DNA of 6,163 nt from an uncultured bacterium (GTDB lineage: Bacteria; Patescibacteriota; Minisyncoccia; UBA6257; JAGGUH01), in the NCBI GenBank assembly GCA_937877385.1, contig CALGBJ010000040.1, forward strand, positions 1-6,163. Direction: 5' to 3'. The notes beneath the pieces were generated by a model. The model was given only the letters and a program-made list of their open reading frames with translations, did not search any database and was not told the origin of the DNA. Every line of letters starts with the position of its first letter. Positions within the stretch are counted from its first letter, which is position 1. Made by a program: the position numbers and the translations under genes. This document shows positions 1-5,694 of this stretch, piece after piece.

Positions 1-1
1 T

Positions 2-52
2 TATTGTCATGTTAGCTGGGGAAAAGAGATTGATGTATGGAAGGTCGAATAA
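2..52 (+). CDS. C-terminal end of an unidentified gene running in from the left (partial)
   Basis: Reading from position 2, an open frame of 16 codons ends in TAA at 50-52; the visible residues are YCHVSWGKEIDVWKVE. The mix of Trp, His, Cys and charged residues looks like real protein, and a strong terminator begins 17 bases after the stop, which is where a gene end would be expected. The other plus-strand frames fit less well: frame 1 stops at 13-15, and frame 3 reads straight through the terminator hairpin. The fragment is too short to name a family, so no function is offered. Confidence 0.5.
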   Translation, partial: YCHVSWGKEIDVWKVE

Positions 53-68
53 AATAAAGGATTTCCAA

Positions 69-98
69 GGGAAGCCAAGCGCTTCCCTTTTTTTCTTT
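69..98 (+). terminator. Rho-independent terminator of the upstream gene
   Basis: A 7-bp GC-rich perfect stem, GGGAAGC (69-75) with GCTTCCC (81-87), closes a 5-base loop and is followed at once by seven T residues and a further T-rich stretch to 98. This is a textbook intrinsic terminator for plus-strand transcripts. It lies 17 bases after the stop codon of the partial gene and separates it from the helicase cluster. Confidence 0.88.
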
Positions 99-102
99 AA
101 GA

Positions 103-124
103 AGTGAAAATTTTTTCACTTTTT
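103..124 (+). other. weak AT-rich hairpin followed by T-run, possible backup terminator
   Basis: AGTGAAAA (103-110) pairs with TTTTCACT (113-120), and four T residues follow. The stem is mostly A-T pairs and the unpaired spacer is only two bases, so a few inner pairs must open to form a loop. It comes 5 bases after the T-tract of the strong terminator and could act as a tandem backup. It could also be chance in such AT-rich DNA. Confidence 0.3.
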
Positions 125-231
125 GGAGAAGAAAAAAAACCAAAACCCAAGTCACTCCAAATTGTTTCAAAAATTAATAATACATTTTACTAACAACCAA
201 GACAAAAATTAAAAGCAATACTACTACTAAT

Positions 232-322
232 GGAAGTGGGAAGTGGGAAATATGAAGTGGGAAGTGAGAGGTAGAAAATTGAAAGTTGGAAGTAGAAGGT
301 GCGAAATAAGATTAGAGAATAA
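232..322 (+). repeat. degenerate heptanucleotide tandem array (GGAAGTG-like), copy 1
   Basis: From 232 the sequence can be cut in register every 7 bases into about 13 related units: GGAAGTG, GGAAGTG, GGAAATA, TGAAGTG, GGAAGTG, AGAGGTA, GAAAATT, GAAAGTT, GGAAGTA, GAAGGTG, CGAAATA, AGATTAG, AGAATAA. The units are best preserved on the left and decay to the right. The period is not a multiple of three, so this is not a coding repeat. It belongs to the general class of short tandemly repeated heptamers, best known from cyanobacterial STRR sequences. Confidence 0.75.
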
Positions 323-328
323 TAATTT

Positions 329-360
329 ACATTCCAACATTCTGCAGAATATTGGAATGT
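329..360. repeat. 32-bp near-perfect palindrome centred on CTGCAG, copy 1
   Basis: Left arm ACATTCCAACATTCTG (329-344) is the reverse complement of 345-360 except for one pair (C338 against A351), giving 15 of 16 matched pairs around a central CTGCAG. On the plus strand it is followed by TTTTATTTG, so an RNA copy could form a hairpin with a short U-run and might terminate transcription. The same palindrome recurs at 5610-5641 and, in extended perfect form, at 6123-6160, so it is a repeated module in its own right. Confidence 0.85.
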
Positions 361-429
361 TTTATTTGAGGTTATTTATCTAAAAATCATAAGTTGTTTA
401 GGAGTATTATAGCCAAGAGAAAATTTAAT

Positions 430-458
430 TTGACAATTAAAAAATTTAATATTACACT
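430..458 (+). promoter_or_regulatory. sigma70-type promoter of the three-gene helicase cluster
   Basis: A perfect -35 box TTGACA (430-435), a 17-bp spacer and a -10 hexamer TACACT (453-458, four of six bases matching TATAAT, with the important second A and last T kept) form a good housekeeping-type promoter. Transcription would begin near 465, giving a leader of about 28 bases before the ATG at 493. It lies outside the 215-bp repeat, 30 bp past its right edge. The spacer is very A/T-rich and alternative -10 boxes cannot be excluded. Confidence 0.6.
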
Positions 459-471
459 TTTTTAAAAAGCC

Positions 472-490
472 AGAAAATTTAAAATTTTCT
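472..490 (+). promoter_or_regulatory. inverted repeat directly in front of the first start codon
   Basis: AGAAAATTT (472-480) and AAATTTTCT (482-490) are exact reverse complements around one base, ending two bases before the ATG at 493. It occupies the place where a ribosome-binding site would sit, and no AGGAGG-like motif is present. In RNA it could form a weak AU hairpin that limits ribosome access; in DNA it could be an operator. At this base composition chance remains a real alternative. Confidence 0.35.
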
Positions 491-492
491 AA

Positions 493-1116
493 ATGAAAAA
501 ACCTCTTCTTTTTAAATTTAGAAAAATTCCTCAAGCAATAAAATATATTCCTTTTTCTTTATCAAAAGAAATAAAAGGTTTGGGTGAAAATCTTCAAATA
601 GAAGAAATCCGAAGTATAGTGAGAAATCGGTTAGCAGGCGCACCTGTAGAACTTTTAGAAGAGGAAAACTTGGCTTCTTTAATGATTGCATTAGATGAAC
701 TTCGTGAATTTTCTCCTGAGGTAATATTTAAAACTAAAGAAAATCAAAGATTTTTAATTTTTAGCCTTACAACTCAAGTTTTTTTAAGACCAAAAGATAT
801 TGATTTTTCTTTAAATTTTTTATTAAAAAAATATCAGAAAAAATTTCAACTAGATTCTCCTCTCCCAAAAAAAGAAATTATAATTCATCTAGAAAAAATT
901 TGGTCAGAAACTAAAGAAAAAGATTTCACTACGAGAATAAAAAAAGCCTTCAAAGAAGCAGTAAGTCAAGTTTCTCCAGCCGAAATTGCAATATTGGTAG
1001 GAGAAAAACCTCCCCTCCTTTTTTTATTAGTTCAATTTTTTCTCTACGGAATAGTAGGAGAAATTTGGTATCAAAAAAATCTTCAAGATTCCCCAACTAA
1101 AATTTATGGTTTTTAG
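493..1116 (+). CDS. hypothetical protein, 207 aa, first gene of the helicase cluster
   Basis: I do not recognise this protein. The start is well fixed: a TAA stop in the same frame (490-492) touches the ATG, and a strong promoter lies about 35 bp upstream. The first 25 residues are basic and aromatic. The middle looks largely alpha-helical with alternating charged and hydrophobic residues, including a Glu-rich stretch near residues 54-72. Near the C-terminus, about residues 174-191, a hydrophobic run (PLLFLLVQFFLYGIVG) could be a single membrane helix or a buried helix. No catalytic motif, signal peptide or metal site is visible. The last 11 bases overlap the start of the helicase gene, so translation of the two is probably coupled and this protein may assist the helicase. 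That link rests only on position. Codon use resembles its neighbours. Confidence 0.8.
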   Translation: MKKPLLFKFRKIPQAIKYIPFSLSKEIKGLGENLQIEEIRSIVRNRLAGAPVELLEEENLASLMIALDELREFSPEVIFKTKENQRFLIFSLTTQVFLRPKDIDFSLNFLLKKYQKKFQLDSPLPKKEIIIHLEKIWSETKEKDFTTRIKKAFKEAVSQVSPAEIAILVGEKPPLLFLLVQFFLYGIVGEIWYQKNLQDSPTKIYGF

Positions 1117-3304
1117 GCGTTTTGAGAAAAGTTTTTTTAAAGAAGGAGTTAAAGAAAAAAAGAAAATTGAGCAAGGATTAGATAAAAAATTACCAATTTT
1201 TGAGTACCGAGAAAAAATAAAGGAGGTAGTAAAAAACCACTCTCGTTGTATTATTGTAGGAGAAACCGGTTCAGGAAAAACCACTCAAATTCCTTTAATG
1301 ATAAGAGAGATTCTTCAACCAAAAGATAAAATCGCGATCACCCAACCTCGTCGAGTCGCGGTACGCTCCGTGAGTCGATACGTTGCCGAAAGAATTAGTT
1401 CTTCAATCGGAGGTGAAGTAGGATATCAAATTAGGTTTGAAGATAGGACTACCGAAGGAACTAAAATTAATTTTATGACCGACGGAATCCTGCTCCGAAA
1501 AATTCAAGAAGATCCTCTTTTGAAGGACTACTCTGTAGTAATGATAGATGAAGCCCATGAGAGAAGTTTAAATATTGATTTTATTTTGGGGCTTTTAAAA
1601 AAAGCCCAAAAAGAACGTAAAGAAAAAAAATGGCCTCATTTAAAAGTTATTGTGTCTTCCGCCACGATCGAGAAAGAAAAATTTGCTCAATACTTTGAGA
1701 ATGCACCAATTATAGAAATTCCTGGTCGTCTTTATCCGGTAGAAATTCATTATGAGGAAGAATTTGTTTCAGATTATTGCGAAAAAGCCGCTGAAAAAGT
1801 AGAAGAAATTTTAAGAGATCCAAAAAGAAAAGAAGGGGATATTTTAATTTTTATGCCAGGCCAAGAAGAGATAGAAAGAACCATCAGAAAAATTGAAGAA
1901 CGAAATTTAGAAAATACAGTTTGTCTGCCTCTTTTTGGTTTAATGGCTCCAGAGGATCAAGATAAAATTTTTGAAGAAATTCCTCATCGAAAAATAATTG
2001 TCACCACCAATATTGCCGAAACCTCGGTGACAGTGTCAGGAATTCGTTACGTTATTGATTCCGGATTAATTAAACAAAAAGAATATGATCCTTCTTCAGG
2101 AATCGAGGCTTTAGTAACTGTACCTCATGCGAAAAGCGGATGTATCCAAAGAACAGGCCGAGCAGGCCGACTGGGACCCGGAGAATGTTGGCGGTTTTAT
2201 TCAAAAGAAGATTTTGAAGAAAGAACCGAATTTCAAAAACCAGAAATTCAGAGATCTAACTTAGCCCATGTAATTTTACAAATGAAAAAAATTGGAATTG
2301 AAGATGTAGAAAATTTTGAATTTATTGATTCTCCGCCAAAAGAAGCAATTAAATCTGCCTTAGAGGAGTTAAAAATATTGGGGGCTTTAGATAAAGAAGA
2401 AAAATTAACTAGAGAGGGCGAATTATTAGCGGAGCTTCCATTGGAACCAAGGATTGGTAAAGCAGTTTTAAAAGCAGAAAAATATAATTGCGTTCGAGAA
2501 GTTTGTAAAGTAGTTTCTTTTTTGGGATTGCGGTCAGTTTTTGTGCGGCCAAAAGGAAAAGAAATGGAGGCAGACCTAGCTCATCGAAAATTTAAAGTAC
2601 CTGGTTCGGACTTTTTAACCTTGCTTAAAGTATGGGAAAGTTATGAGAATTCTAATTATTCCAATGAATGGGCTCGAGAAAATTTTTTACATTGGCGTAC
2701 TTTAAAGGAGGCAAAAGATGTTCAATATCAATTGTTTCGAATTTTAAGATGTAACGGAATTGAAGTTAAAAAGACAAAAGATCCGGAACTTATTGGCAAA
2801 TCTATCGCTGCTGGGTTAATTAACAATTTAATGAGTTATTATTCCCATTATAGATATCTTAGAATTAGAGACGGGGAAATTGGTTTTTATATTCATCCTT
2901 CTTCAGCTCTTTTTGGCGAAGCACCTAAATTTTTTGTTGCTGCTGAAATAGTTAAAACAAAAAAAACTTATGCCCGGATTTGTCAAACAGTCAAACCAGA
3001 ATGGTTAAAAGAGATTGCTCCTCATTGGATCGAGAAAGAACCCCAAGAGCCTCATTATGATTTTTATGAAGATAAAGTGGTCAGGGAAATAAGATATTAT
3101 TTAAAAAACGAATCTAATTCTGTTTTTAAAGAATTAGAAGAAATTAAAGGAAAAGAAGCAGTTGAAGTTTTTGCCCGTGTTTTAGCCGAAGAAAAATTAG
3201 ACTTGCCTTTTATTGAACATAATCGAGAAGTCCTTAATACCTTAAAAGAACTCTGGATAAGATCAGGTGGAAAAATAGAAGGAGTTAAATCTTCCGAGAA
3301 ATAA
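1106..3304 (+). CDS. hrpA: DEAH-box ATP-dependent RNA helicase, HrpA/Prp-type (short form)
   Basis: This is a superfamily 2 helicase of the DEAH/RHA family, cytoplasmic enzymes that use NTP hydrolysis to remodel RNA or RNA-protein complexes. All motor motifs are intact: Walker A GETGSGKT (residues 52-59), Ia TQPRRVA (79-85), TDG (125-127), DEAH (148-151), SAT (185-187), FMPGQEEI (249-256), TNIAETS (301-307) and the arginine-finger motif QRTGRAGR (348-355). A winged-helix/HA2 ratchet follows (about 370-560), then the OB-fold with IHPSSALFG (596-604) and WLKEIAPHW (633-641). At 732 aa it has the core of the family but is far shorter than E. coli HrpA (about 1300 aa), lacking its long C-terminal region; the next gene may supply that. 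The ATG at 1106 is the only canonical start before Walker A. It overlaps the previous gene by 11 bp in another frame and has no Shine-Dalgarno site, which suggests translational coupling. E. coli HrpA has been linked to rescue of stalled ribosomes; transferring that role here is inference. Confidence 0.95.
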   Translation: MVFRRFEKSFFKEGVKEKKKIEQGLDKKLPIFEYREKIKEVVKNHSRCIIVGETGSGKTTQIPLMIREILQPKDKIAITQPRRVAVRSVSRYVAERISSSIGGEVGYQIRFEDRTTEGTKINFMTDGILLRKIQEDPLLKDYSVVMIDEAHERSLNIDFILGLLKKAQKERKEKKWPHLKVIVSSATIEKEKFAQYFENAPIIEIPGRLYPVEIHYEEEFVSDYCEKAAEKVEEILRDPKRKEGDILIFMPGQEEIERTIRKIEERNLENTVCLPLFGLMAPEDQDKIFEEIPHRKIIVTTNIAETSVTVSGIRYVIDSGLIKQKEYDPSSGIEALVTVPHAKSGCIQRTGRAGRLGPGECWRFYSKEDFEERTEFQKPEIQRSNLAHVILQMKKIGIEDVENFEFIDSPPKEAIKSALEELKILGALDKEEKLTREGELLAELPLEPRIGKAVLKAEKYNCVREVCKVVSFLGLRSVFVRPKGKEMEADLAHRKFKVPGSDFLTLLKVWESYENSNYSNEWARENFLHWRTLKEAKDVQYQLFRILRCNGIEVKKTKDPELIGKSIAAGLINNLMSYYSHYRYLRIRDGEIGFYIHPSSALFGEAPKFFVAAEIVKTKKTYARICQTVKPEWLKEIAPHWIEKEPQEPHYDFYEDKVVREIRYYLKNESNSVFKELEEIKGKEAVEVFARVLAEEKLDLPFIEHNREVLNTLKELWIRSGGKIEGVKSSEK

Positions 3305-3326
3305 TTTTAATTAAAGCATTAAAAAT

Positions 3327-5198
3327 ATGAAAATATCTCCTTTCGAAAACCCAAGAAAATTTTCAGAGAATTTTTACAAGGAAAGATTAGGTCAAATTTC
3401 TTCTAAAAAAGAGTTAAAAGAAGCCCTTGAAAAAGGAGAGGTTAATTTGGAATTGGACTTAGATGACCTTATTTCTCCGAAAAAAAGAGAAGAAATTTTA
3501 AAAAACAATCCCGATGAAATAGAAATTAATCAAAAAAAATATCCCGTGGAATATATGTATTCTCCTTGGGAAGAAGAAGATGAGCGTTTTAAGGCAAAAA
3601 TAGAAATTCCTTATGAGGAAGTTTTTAAACTTTCGGGGATTCCTACTTTGCCCTCAGGTCGATTTCTTAGTATGAAAGTTATTTTTCCTTCTGAAAAAAA
3701 TTTTTCTTTAACAGAAACTTTTGAAGAAAAGGATTTAAAAGAATTAAAAGAAAAAGTAAAAAAAGAATTTCTGGAAAGAGAATGGGAAAAATGGAAGGAA
3801 AGTGAAAATTATCCTGAGGCAAAAACAGTAGAAGAGTGGAATCCTCTTGTTCCGTTACCAGAACTCCCCTCCCCTCTTTCTTACACTAAGGATCCAGAAA
3901 CCGGAGAAGAAGTTTTTTCCTATCCTGCCTTTACAATTAAAGAAAGAAAACTTTTTATTGAATATTTTCCTTCTTTAAAAACTGCCAATGAAGTTCAATC
4001 TCAAACATTAGAAATTATAGAAAAATTAAAAGGAGAAGAAGAAGCAAAAAAAGAAGCCATCCAACTTGAAATAGAGTTAGAAAGGTTAAATGAAATATAT
4101 GAAAATTTAGGAGAAGAAAATGATTTAGGATGGAATGAAAAATTGGAAGAATATGGATATGAAATAGAAGTCGAATGGAAAGGAGAAAAAATGGAAAGAA
4201 AAGAAAAAATTTCTCAGATTAAAGAAGAAGTAAAAGAAATTTTAGAAAAAATAAAAGAAAAAGAAATTGGAAGAGAAGGCCTTAAAAAAACCTCACTTCT
4301 TTTGGAAGAGTTTAAAAAAGAAATAGAAGAAATGAAAAAATATTTTGAAGCCCGACAGGAAGCAAAAGAAACGGCTTTAAAAGAAATTGAAAAACATTTC
4401 AAAAAATGTCCTTTATGTGGAAAAGAACTAAAAGAAGGTTGGTATTGCGACAATCCTCAACATAATCCTGATTTAATTGATTTCAAAGTAGACGAGGAAG
4501 GAAAAATTAAAGAAGAAACAGTTCTTCTTTCGGAATTAAAAACCGAACAAGAAAAGGTAATAGCTCAATTGTTTGGGGTCTATGACTACTATAAAGGAAA
4601 GGACTTTCCAAATAGTGGCGTCGTTCTAGAAACCTGGGAAAAATTGGAATTTAAAATTCCAGAAGTGTGGTCAGGTGAACCTTTTAAAGAATTAAAATAT
4701 CAAGACTTTCACAAAATTCTTTCTTTAGAAGAAGCGCAAAAAAGAAAAGAAAAAATTGAAAAATTAATTAAGCAAGCTGAGTTTAAACGCGCCTGGGAAG
4801 AATATCAAGAGGAGTTAGGATATGCCTTAGAGCGAGTAAAAGAAAAGGAATGGGAAAAAGGAAAGTTTAAGAAAGGTCGACATCCAAAAACCGGAGAAGA
4901 ACAATGGGAAATCACTTTTAAAGTTGGAAAAACTTTAGTAAAGTATGTAGCAAATAGATATGGACCCCAACCTACTTCAGAAAACTTAGAGTACTTCTAT
5001 AGCATCCATCGGACTCTAGTGGATCTTCCTCAATTTAAACTTTATATTGTAAACTTAGAACCTCCTTTACCCGAAGATCAACCAGAACCTTTAGAATCTT
5101 TCGCTTCTTCAGAAACTCAATCTTCTGAAGAAAAACAACTTTCTAAAGAAGAATTTCAGGGGGCTTTAAAAAAATTAAAAGAGAAATTTAAAAAATAA
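3327..5198 (+). CDS. Zn-ribbon and coiled-coil protein, probable detached HrpA C-terminal region
   Basis: The 623-aa product follows the helicase by 22 bp on the same strand. The N-terminal 230 residues resemble, by eye, the C-terminal region of long bacterial HrpA helicases (DUF3418-like): FYKERLGQIS (16-25), a strand pattern IEINQKKYPVEYMYSP (65-80), KIEIPYEEVFKL (91-102), and YPAFTIKERKLFIEYFP from residue 199. A long Lys/Glu-rich probable coiled coil follows (about 226-358). Then comes a Cys/His cluster of the form CX2CX9CX4H (C361, C364, C374, H379; CPLCG knuckle) that should bind one zinc ion. The rest is mixed, with an acidic Ser-rich linker (about 579-603) and a basic tail ending KKLKEKFKK. 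No signal peptide or membrane segment is seen. The start is fixed by an in-frame TAA at 3312-3314. Most likely it partners the helicase, perhaps contacting RNA or ribosomes through the zinc motif. The HrpA resemblance is unaided pattern matching and needs a profile search. Confidence 0.88.
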   Translation: MKISPFENPRKFSENFYKERLGQISSKKELKEALEKGEVNLELDLDDLISPKKREEILKNNPDEIEINQKKYPVEYMYSPWEEEDERFKAKIEIPYEEVFKLSGIPTLPSGRFLSMKVIFPSEKNFSLTETFEEKDLKELKEKVKKEFLEREWEKWKESENYPEAKTVEEWNPLVPLPELPSPLSYTKDPETGEEVFSYPAFTIKERKLFIEYFPSLKTANEVQSQTLEIIEKLKGEEEAKKEAIQLEIELERLNEIYENLGEENDLGWNEKLEEYGYEIEVEWKGEKMERKEKISQIKEEVKEILEKIKEKEIGREGLKKTSLLLEEFKKEIEEMKKYFEARQEAKETALKEIEKHFKKCPLCGKELKEGWYCDNPQHNPDLIDFKVDEEGKIKEETVLLSELKTEQEKVIAQLFGVYDYYKGKDFPNSGVVLETWEKLEFKIPEVWSGEPFKELKYQDFHKILSLEEAQKRKEKIEKLIKQAEFKRAWEEYQEELGYALERVKEKEWEKGKFKKGRHPKTGEEQWEITFKVGKTLVKYVANRYGPQPTSENLEYFYSIHRTLVDLPQFKLYIVNLEPPLPEDQPEPLESFASSETQSSEEKQLSKEEFQGALKKLKEKFKK

Positions 5199-5241
5199 TT
5201 TTAATTATTTTGATTGATAAATTTTTTAAATTTTAGAAGAG

Positions 5242-5275
5242 GGGTGTTGCATCTTAAAAAAAATAAAAAACACCC
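5242..5275. other. inverted repeat GGGTGTT/AACACCC
   Basis: GGGTGTT (5242-5248) and AACACCC (5269-5275) are exact 7-bp complements separated by 20 mostly A-rich bases. The stem is GC-richer than the surroundings. No T-run follows, so it does not look like an intrinsic terminator. It could be a 3' mRNA-stabilising hairpin or a protein site. Confidence 0.35.
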
Positions 5276-5281
5276 TAGGTT

Positions 5282-5315
5282 TATTGCCCAGGGCGAGATT
5301 CTATTACCCAGAGCG
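5282..5315. repeat. paired 14-bp direct motif TATTRCCCAGRGCG
   Basis: TATTGCCCAGGGCG (5282-5295) and TATTACCCAGAGCG (5302-5315) agree at 12 of 14 bases, with start points exactly 20 bp apart, roughly two helical turns. They are noticeably GC-richer than the flanks. The even spacing would suit two copies of a binding protein on one DNA face, but no regulator is identifiable. Confidence 0.4.
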
Positions 5316-5416
5316 GAAAAAGAAAGGGAAATGGAAAAAATAAAAATCCTTTTCTAAAGAAAAAAACTTAAAGTTCATTTAAGAGTGCCTATTTTTGAGA
5401 TCCTTGTCGTGATAAA

Positions 5417-5458
5417 ATCGGATAAAACTGATCGGGCAAAATTGATACGGTAAAGTAT
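5417..5458. repeat. short 14-bp degenerate tandem repeat
   Basis: ATCGGATAAAACTG (5417-5430) is followed directly by ATCGGGCAAAATTG (5431-5444), identical at 11 of 14 positions. A third, decayed unit (ATACGGTAAAGTAT, 5445-5458) can be aligned. The array ends 7 bp before the sharp left edge of repeat copy 2 and has no counterpart before copy 1, so it is not part of the repeat element. Confidence 0.4.
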
Positions 5459-5512
5459 ATCCTCCTTTTACTAACAACCAAGACAAAAATTAAAAGCAAT
5501 ACTACTACTAAT

Positions 5513-5603
5513 GGAAGTAGGAAGTGGGAAATATGAAGTGGGAAGTGAGAGGTAGAAAATTGAAAGTTGGAAGTAGAAGGTGCGAAATAAGATTAGAGAA
5601 TAA
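5513..5603 (+). repeat. degenerate heptanucleotide tandem array, copy 2
   Basis: This is the same series of about 13 heptamers as in copy 1, in identical order. The only difference is the first unit, GGAAGTA instead of GGAAGTG (A at 5519). Unit number and spacing are unchanged between copies, which argues that the whole element was copied as a block and not that the arrays expanded independently. Confidence 0.75.
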
Positions 5604-5609
5604 TAATTT

Positions 5610-5641
5610 ACATTCCAACATTCTGCAGAATATTGGAATGT
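5610..5641. repeat. 32-bp near-perfect palindrome centred on CTGCAG, copy 2
   Basis: Identical to 329-360, including the same single mispair (C5619 against A5632). On the plus strand it runs into TTTTGTTTG, so it could act as a late terminator for transcripts from the helicase cluster, about 410 bases after the last stop codon. On the minus strand no T-run follows, so it is a poor intrinsic terminator for the acidic-protein gene that points toward it. Confidence 0.85.
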
Positions 5642-5694
5642 TTTGTTTGAGGTTATTTATCTAAAAATCATAAACTGTTTGAATTTCTAGGAAA

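Larger units (their letters stand above)
185..399 (+). repeat. 215-bp dispersed repeat element, copy 1
   Basis: Positions 185-399 match 5466-5680 in the same orientation with a constant offset of 5281, no gaps and four mismatches (238, 364, 393, 394); the core 185-392 has only two. Both edges are sharp: flanking bases on either side are unrelated. In order, the element holds a conserved leader starting TTTTACTAACAACC (185-231), an array of degenerate 7-mers (232-322), a CTGCAG-centred palindrome (329-360) and a tail ending near ATCTAAAAATCATAA (about 378-392). No ORF of useful length lies inside and no clear target-site duplication flanks it. The outer ends are weakly inverted (TTTTACTAACAACC against GGTTATTTATCTAAAA at 370-385). 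It ends 94 bp before the first gene of the helicase cluster and just upstream of that cluster's promoter. Confidence 0.92.
5199..5465. other. intergenic region without a gene
   Basis: This stretch between the zinc-ribbon gene and repeat copy 2 has no credible ORF; the longest ATG frame noticed is a few codons (MEKIKILF). It holds a weak palindrome just after the stop (AATAATT...AATTATT, 5194-5209), a GGGTGTT/AACACCC inverted repeat, a pair of TATTRCCCAGRGCG motifs and a short 14-bp tandem repeat, each listed separately. No convincing T-tailed terminator for the helicase cluster is visible here. The first plausible one is the palindrome inside repeat copy 2. Confidence 0.6.
5466..5680 (+). repeat. 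215-bp dispersed repeat element, copy 2
   Basis: This is a direct, gap-free duplicate of 185-399, differing at 5519 (A for G), 5645 (G for A), 5674 and 5675. It has the same leader, heptamer array, palindrome and tail. Its context differs from copy 1: it sits between the end of the helicase cluster and the end of a convergent minus-strand gene, whose stop codon lies 14 bp beyond the right edge. The conservation of a non-coding 215-bp block in two unrelated contexts points to recent duplication, gene conversion or selection. Confidence 0.92.

Noticed and set aside
122..161. Inverted repeat TTTGGAG/CTCCAAA after the second hairpin
   Set aside because: Seven bases with a 26-base loop in AT-rich DNA and no T-run; probably chance.
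230..274. 14-codon ORF inside repeat copy 1 (MEVGSGKYEVGSER), with a synonymous GTG/GTA difference in copy 2
   Set aside because: One synonymous change proves nothing, there is no ribosome-binding site, and the 7-base repeat period explains the sequence better than coding.
185..385. Terminal inverted repeats of a MITE at the element ends
   Set aside because: TTTTACTAACAACC and GGTTATTTATCTAAAA pair only with gaps and mismatches, and no target-site duplication was found at either copy; too weak to call.
1027..1284. 85-codon open frame on the minus strand
   Set aside because: It lies antisense across the junction of the 207-aa gene and the helicase, both much better supported, and its product has no coherent features.
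3299..3313. Shared 15-mer AAATAATTTTAATTA at the stop codons of the helicase and the 623-aa gene (also 5193-5207)
   Set aside because: It is composed only of A and T around TAA stops in a very AT-rich region, so coincidence is likely.
3299..3329. Possible frameshift (programmed or sequencing error) joining the helicase and the 623-aa protein
   Set aside because: The helicase ends in TAA, the downstream frame has its own TAA at 3312-3314 followed by an ATG, and the spacer is AT-rich non-coding. Two separate genes fit better than a broken one.
4214..4453. 79-codon open frame on the minus strand
   Set aside because: It is antisense to the coiled-coil and zinc-motif part of the 623-aa gene; its Ser/Phe-rich product is the complement of Lys/Glu codons.
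5199..5465. Replication origin with DnaA boxes
   Set aside because: No TTATCCACA-like boxes were seen and no dnaA/dnaN-type genes are nearby.
185..5680. CRISPR array
   Set aside because: The repeats are only two long blocks 5 kb apart, plus 7-bp tandem units without spacers; no cas-like gene is present.
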